This document shows, piece after piece, positions 4,755 to 7,328 of a DNA stretch of 7,328 bases. The notes below the pieces were generated by a model. The model was not told the origin of the DNA, did no database searches, and worked only from the letters and a program-made list of their open reading frames with translations. The DNA comes from an uncultured Rhodospirillales bacterium (GTDB lineage: Bacteria > Pseudomonadota > Alphaproteobacteria > Rhodospirillales > Defluviicoccaceae): positions 1-7,328 of the forward strand of contig CAKZLS010000400.1 in assembly GCA_937127205.1 (NCBI GenBank), in the 5' to 3' direction. The position numbers and the translations under genes are program-made. Numbering within the stretch: the stretch's first letter is position 1; each line of letters begins with the position of its first letter.

Positions 4755-6545
4755 ATGACGACTGCTTACCCGATTACCGATCATGCTTATGACGTCCTCG
4801 TCGTTGGCGCCGGCGGAGCGGGACTGCGCGCGACCATGGGTATGGCCGCTGCTGGTCTGAAAACTGCTTGCATATCGAAAGTGTTTCCCACGCGAAGCCA
4901 CACGGTCGCCGCCCAGGGGGGTATCGGCGCGGCGCTCGGCAATATGGCCGAGGACAGTTGGCAATGGCACATGTTCGATACGGTCAAGGGCTCCGACTGG
5001 TTGGGCGACCAGGACGCCATCGAGTATATGTGCCGCGCCGCCGTTCCGGCCGTTCACGAACTCGAGCACTTCGGCGTCCCGTTTTCGCGCACGCCTGATG
5101 GCAAGATTTACCAGCGTCCCTTCGGTGGCCACATGCGCAACTATGGCGAGGCGCCGGTTCAGCGCGCCTGCGCCGCCGCCGACCGCACCGGGCACGCAAT
5201 CCTGCATACGCTTTATCAGCAGTGCCTGAAATTCAACGCCGAGTTTTTCATCGAATTCTTCGCCATCGATGTGATCATGGATGACGATGGCGCCTGCCGG
5301 GGCGTGATCGCGTGGAACCTCGACGACGGAACCATCCATCGATTCCAGGCCCACACCACGGTGTTTGCGACCGGCGGCTACGGCCGGGCCTATTTCTCAT
5401 GCACTTCGGCGCATACATGCACCGGCGATGGCAACGCCATGGTCGGGCGCGCCAATCTGCCGCTGCAGGATCACGAATTCATTCAATTCCACCCCACCGG
5501 CATTTACGGCTCCGGTTGTCTGATTACCGAGGGGGCGCGTGGAGAGGGGGGATACCTCACAAACTCCGAGGGCGAGCGCTTCATGGAGCGTTACGCACCG
5601 ACCGCCAAGGACCTGGCGTCCCGCGACGTGGTCAGCCGGTCCATGACCGTCGAGATCCGGGAAGGCCGCGGCACCGGCACGGAGAAAGACTACATCATGC
5701 TTCATTTGGAGCACCTTGGTGCCGACGTCCTGTGGGAACGCCTTCCGGGCATTACCGAGACGGCGAAGATCTTCGCCGGCGTGGATGCTACCAAGGAGCC
5801 GATCCCGGTCCTTCCCACCGTCCATTACAACATGGGCGGGATTCCCACCAATTATCACGGCGAGGCGCTCCGTCCGACCAAGGACGACCCGGACGCCGTC
5901 GTTCCGGGACTGATGGCGGTCGGCGAGTGCGGCTGTGCGTCGGTGCACGGCGCCAACCGGCTGGGCACCAACTCGCTGCTGGATCTCGTCGTTTTCGGCC
6001 GTGCAGCGGCGTTACGGGCGGCAGAAATCATTAAGCCGGGAGCATCGCATCCGCCGCTGCCGAAGGACTCGGCCGATCTCGCCCTGTCGAGGCTGGACCG
6101 TCTTCGCAACGCGGACGGAACGAAAAGCACGGCGGAAATCCGGCTGGACATGCAGCGGACCATGCAGAACAACGCCGCGGTGTTCCGCGAGCAGGATGTC
6201 CTCGCCCAAGGGTGCAAGGAAATCGACGAGGTTTGGAACTCGATGGGCGATATCAAGCTCAGCGACCGGTCCATGATCTGGAATTCGGATCTGGTCGAAG
6301 CCCTTGAGCTCGAAAACCTGATGGTCTGCGCCAAGGCTTCCATGTACTCCGCCGAGGCCCGCAAGGAGAGCCGCGGAGCCCATGCCCGCGAGGATTGCCC
6401 CGACCGGGACGACGAAAACTGGATGAAGCACTCGCTGGCCTGGGTCGACGACAAGGGTAAGGTGACATTGGACTATCGTCCGGTGCACACGTACACGCTG
6501 ACCGACGAAGCCGAGTACATCAAACCGCAATCACGCGTCTACTAA
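4755..6545 (+). CDS. sdhA: Succinate dehydrogenase flavoprotein subunit
   Basis: A 596-residue catalytic subunit that oxidises succinate to fumarate on the cytoplasmic side, passing two electrons through covalent FAD to SdhB. VVGAGGAGLRA (17-26) is the FAD-binding Rossmann loop. RSHTVAAQGG holds H49, the residue that bears the covalent flavin. Active-site residues are all in place: H246 (FHPTG), R290 (SRDVV), H357 (VHYNMGG) and R402 (NRLGTNS), matching E. coli H242, R286, H354 and R399. The C-terminal KESRGAHAREDCPDRDD and a final PQSRVY are normal for the family, as is the length. It starts 6 nt after the sdhD stop with a G-rich ribosome site inside the end of sdhD. No sign of frameshift or unusual insertion. 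Confidence 0.98.
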   Translation: MTTAYPITDHAYDVLVVGAGGAGLRATMGMAAAGLKTACISKVFPTRSHTVAAQGGIGAALGNMAEDSWQWHMFDTVKGSDWLGDQDAIEYMCRAAVPAVHELEHFGVPFSRTPDGKIYQRPFGGHMRNYGEAPVQRACAAADRTGHAILHTLYQQCLKFNAEFFIEFFAIDVIMDDDGACRGVIAWNLDDGTIHRFQAHTTVFATGGYGRAYFSCTSAHTCTGDGNAMVGRANLPLQDHEFIQFHPTGIYGSGCLITEGARGEGGYLTNSEGERFMERYAPTAKDLASRDVVSRSMTVEIREGRGTGTEKDYIMLHLEHLGADVLWERLPGITETAKIFAGVDATKEPIPVLPTVHYNMGGIPTNYHGEALRPTKDDPDAVVPGLMAVGECGCASVHGANRLGTNSLLDLVVFGRAAALRAAEIIKPGASHPPLPKDSADLALSRLDRLRNADGTKSTAEIRLDMQRTMQNNAAVFREQDVLAQGCKEIDEVWNSMGDIKLSDRSMIWNSDLVEALELENLMVCAKASMYSAEARKESRGAHAREDCPDRDDENWMKHSLAWVDDKGKVTLDYRPVHTYTLTDEAEYIKPQSRVY

Positions 6546-6565
6546 GCCGAGAAGGGTACGGTCAC

Positions 6566-7328
6566 ATGGTTGAGTTCAATCTCCCCGCCAATTCCAAGGT
6601 CGTGGAGGGAAAGACATTTCCGGCGCCGGCTGGCGCGACCAACGTGAAGAATTTCCGGATCTATCGGTACGATCCGGAAAGCGGGCAGAATCCGCGTCTC
6701 GATACCTTCAGCGTGGATATGGGGTCCTGCGGTCCGATGGTGCTGGACGCATTGATCAAGATCAAGAACGAGATGGATCCGACACTGACGTTCCGCCGGT
6801 CCTGCCGGGAAGGGGTCTGCGGATCGTGCGCCTTCAACATCGATGGCACCAACACGCTCGCGTGCATTCAGGCGATCGAGGACATCAAGGGCGACGTCAA
6901 AGTCTATCCGCTGCCGCACTTGCCGGTCATCAAGGATCTCGTGCCCGATCTATCGGTGCCGTACGCGCAGTATCGCATGGTCAAACCCTGGATCGAGTCG
7001 GAGACGCCGCCGCCGGCCGGCGAGCGTTTGCAGAGCCCCGAAGAGCGGGCGAAGCTGGACGGTCTGTGGGAATGCATCCTGTGCTTCTGCTGCCAGACCA
7101 GTTGTCCCAGCTATTGGTGGAACGGAGATCGATATCTCGGCCCCGCGGTGCTGCTGCAGGCATACCGGTGGATCGCCGATAGCCGTGACGAAGCCAAGGG
7201 CGAGCGATTGGACGAACTCAACGATCCGTACCGGGTTTTCCGGTGCCACACCATCATGAACTGCACCAGCACCTGCCCCAAACACCTCAACCCGGGCAAA
7301 GCCATCGCCGAAATCAAATCGCTGCTGG
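6566..7328 (+). CDS. sdhB: Succinate dehydrogenase iron-sulfur subunit, 3' end outside window
   Basis: 254 residues are visible with no stop; the family is about 258-261 residues, so only the last few codons are missing. The subunit carries electrons from SdhA FAD to ubiquinone. C80, C85, C88 and C100 bind the [2Fe-2S] cluster (SCREGVCGSC then LAC). In CILCFCCQTSCPSYWW, C170, C173 and C176 with C237 bind [4Fe-4S]. C180, C227 and C233 bind [3Fe-4S]. These match E. coli C149/152/155/216 and C159/206/212 with a constant offset of 21. ATG 6566 follows AGAAGGG by 9 nt and lies 20 nt after the sdhA stop. The N-terminal extension of about 20 residues before the ferredoxin fold is usual for alphaproteobacterial and mitochondrial forms. 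Confidence 0.98.
   Translation, partial: MVEFNLPANSKVVEGKTFPAPAGATNVKNFRIYRYDPESGQNPRLDTFSVDMGSCGPMVLDALIKIKNEMDPTLTFRRSCREGVCGSCAFNIDGTNTLACIQAIEDIKGDVKVYPLPHLPVIKDLVPDLSVPYAQYRMVKPWIESETPPPAGERLQSPEERAKLDGLWECILCFCCQTSCPSYWWNGDRYLGPAVLLQAYRWIADSRDEAKGERLDELNDPYRVFRCHTIMNCTSTCPKHLNPGKAIAEIKSLL

Noticed and set aside
3973..7328. Fumarate reductase (frd) instead of succinate dehydrogenase
   Set aside because: The C-D-A-B order, the two membrane subunits with haem-ligand histidine and quinone-site Tyr, and the close match of SdhA and SdhB motifs to E. coli Sdh favour succinate dehydrogenase.

Overview
The window looks like ordinary chromosome from an alphaproteobacterium, possibly Rhodospirillales-like. 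The supports are a 55-residue Cys-free ribosomal protein L33 starting MAKPTTI, the succinate dehydrogenase order sdhC-sdhD-sdhA-sdhB with alphaproteobacterial-type membrane subunits, and GC-rich coding DNA. The class is a fairly firm inference; the order is a guess.

Layout, left to right. Positions 1-230 hold the C-terminal end of a plus-strand Asp-box (BNR/sialidase-like) protein. After a short gap with a 15-bp tandem repeat and a good promoter comes a plus-strand Crp/Fnr-family regulator (380-1117). It converges on a minus-strand pair: an S41 (C-terminal-processing) peptidase with a lipoprotein signal (3080 down to 1449) and then rpmG (1366 down to 1199), which seems to have its own promoter in the 82-bp gap between them. 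Next is an unusually long gene-free stretch (3081-3972, 892 bp). Its first two thirds carry several short hairpins, one of them terminator-like. Its last third falls to about 40% GC and carries palindromes, inverted repeats and one near-consensus DnaA-type 9-mer. From 3973 to the right edge runs the plus-strand sdhCDAB operon, with sdhB cut off by the window end only a few residues before its expected stop.

How the parts work together. sdhCDAB encodes complex II, which couples oxidation of succinate to fumarate in the TCA cycle to reduction of ubiquinone in the inner membrane. All expected flavin, iron-sulfur, haem and quinone-site residues are visible. The Crp/Fnr protein keeps cAMP-pocket-like residues and a Crp-type recognition helix, but nothing here ties it to sdh: no canonical TGTGA-N6-TCACA site was found upstream of sdhC. 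The S41 peptidase and rpmG are probably neighbours by lineage, not partners in one pathway.

I found no mobile element, CRISPR array, tRNA or rRNA, and no clear undescribed system. The parts worth a second look are the long divergent intergenic region before sdhC, the in-frame 24-bp duplication inside the S41 peptidase domain, and the tandem repeat before the regulator's promoter.
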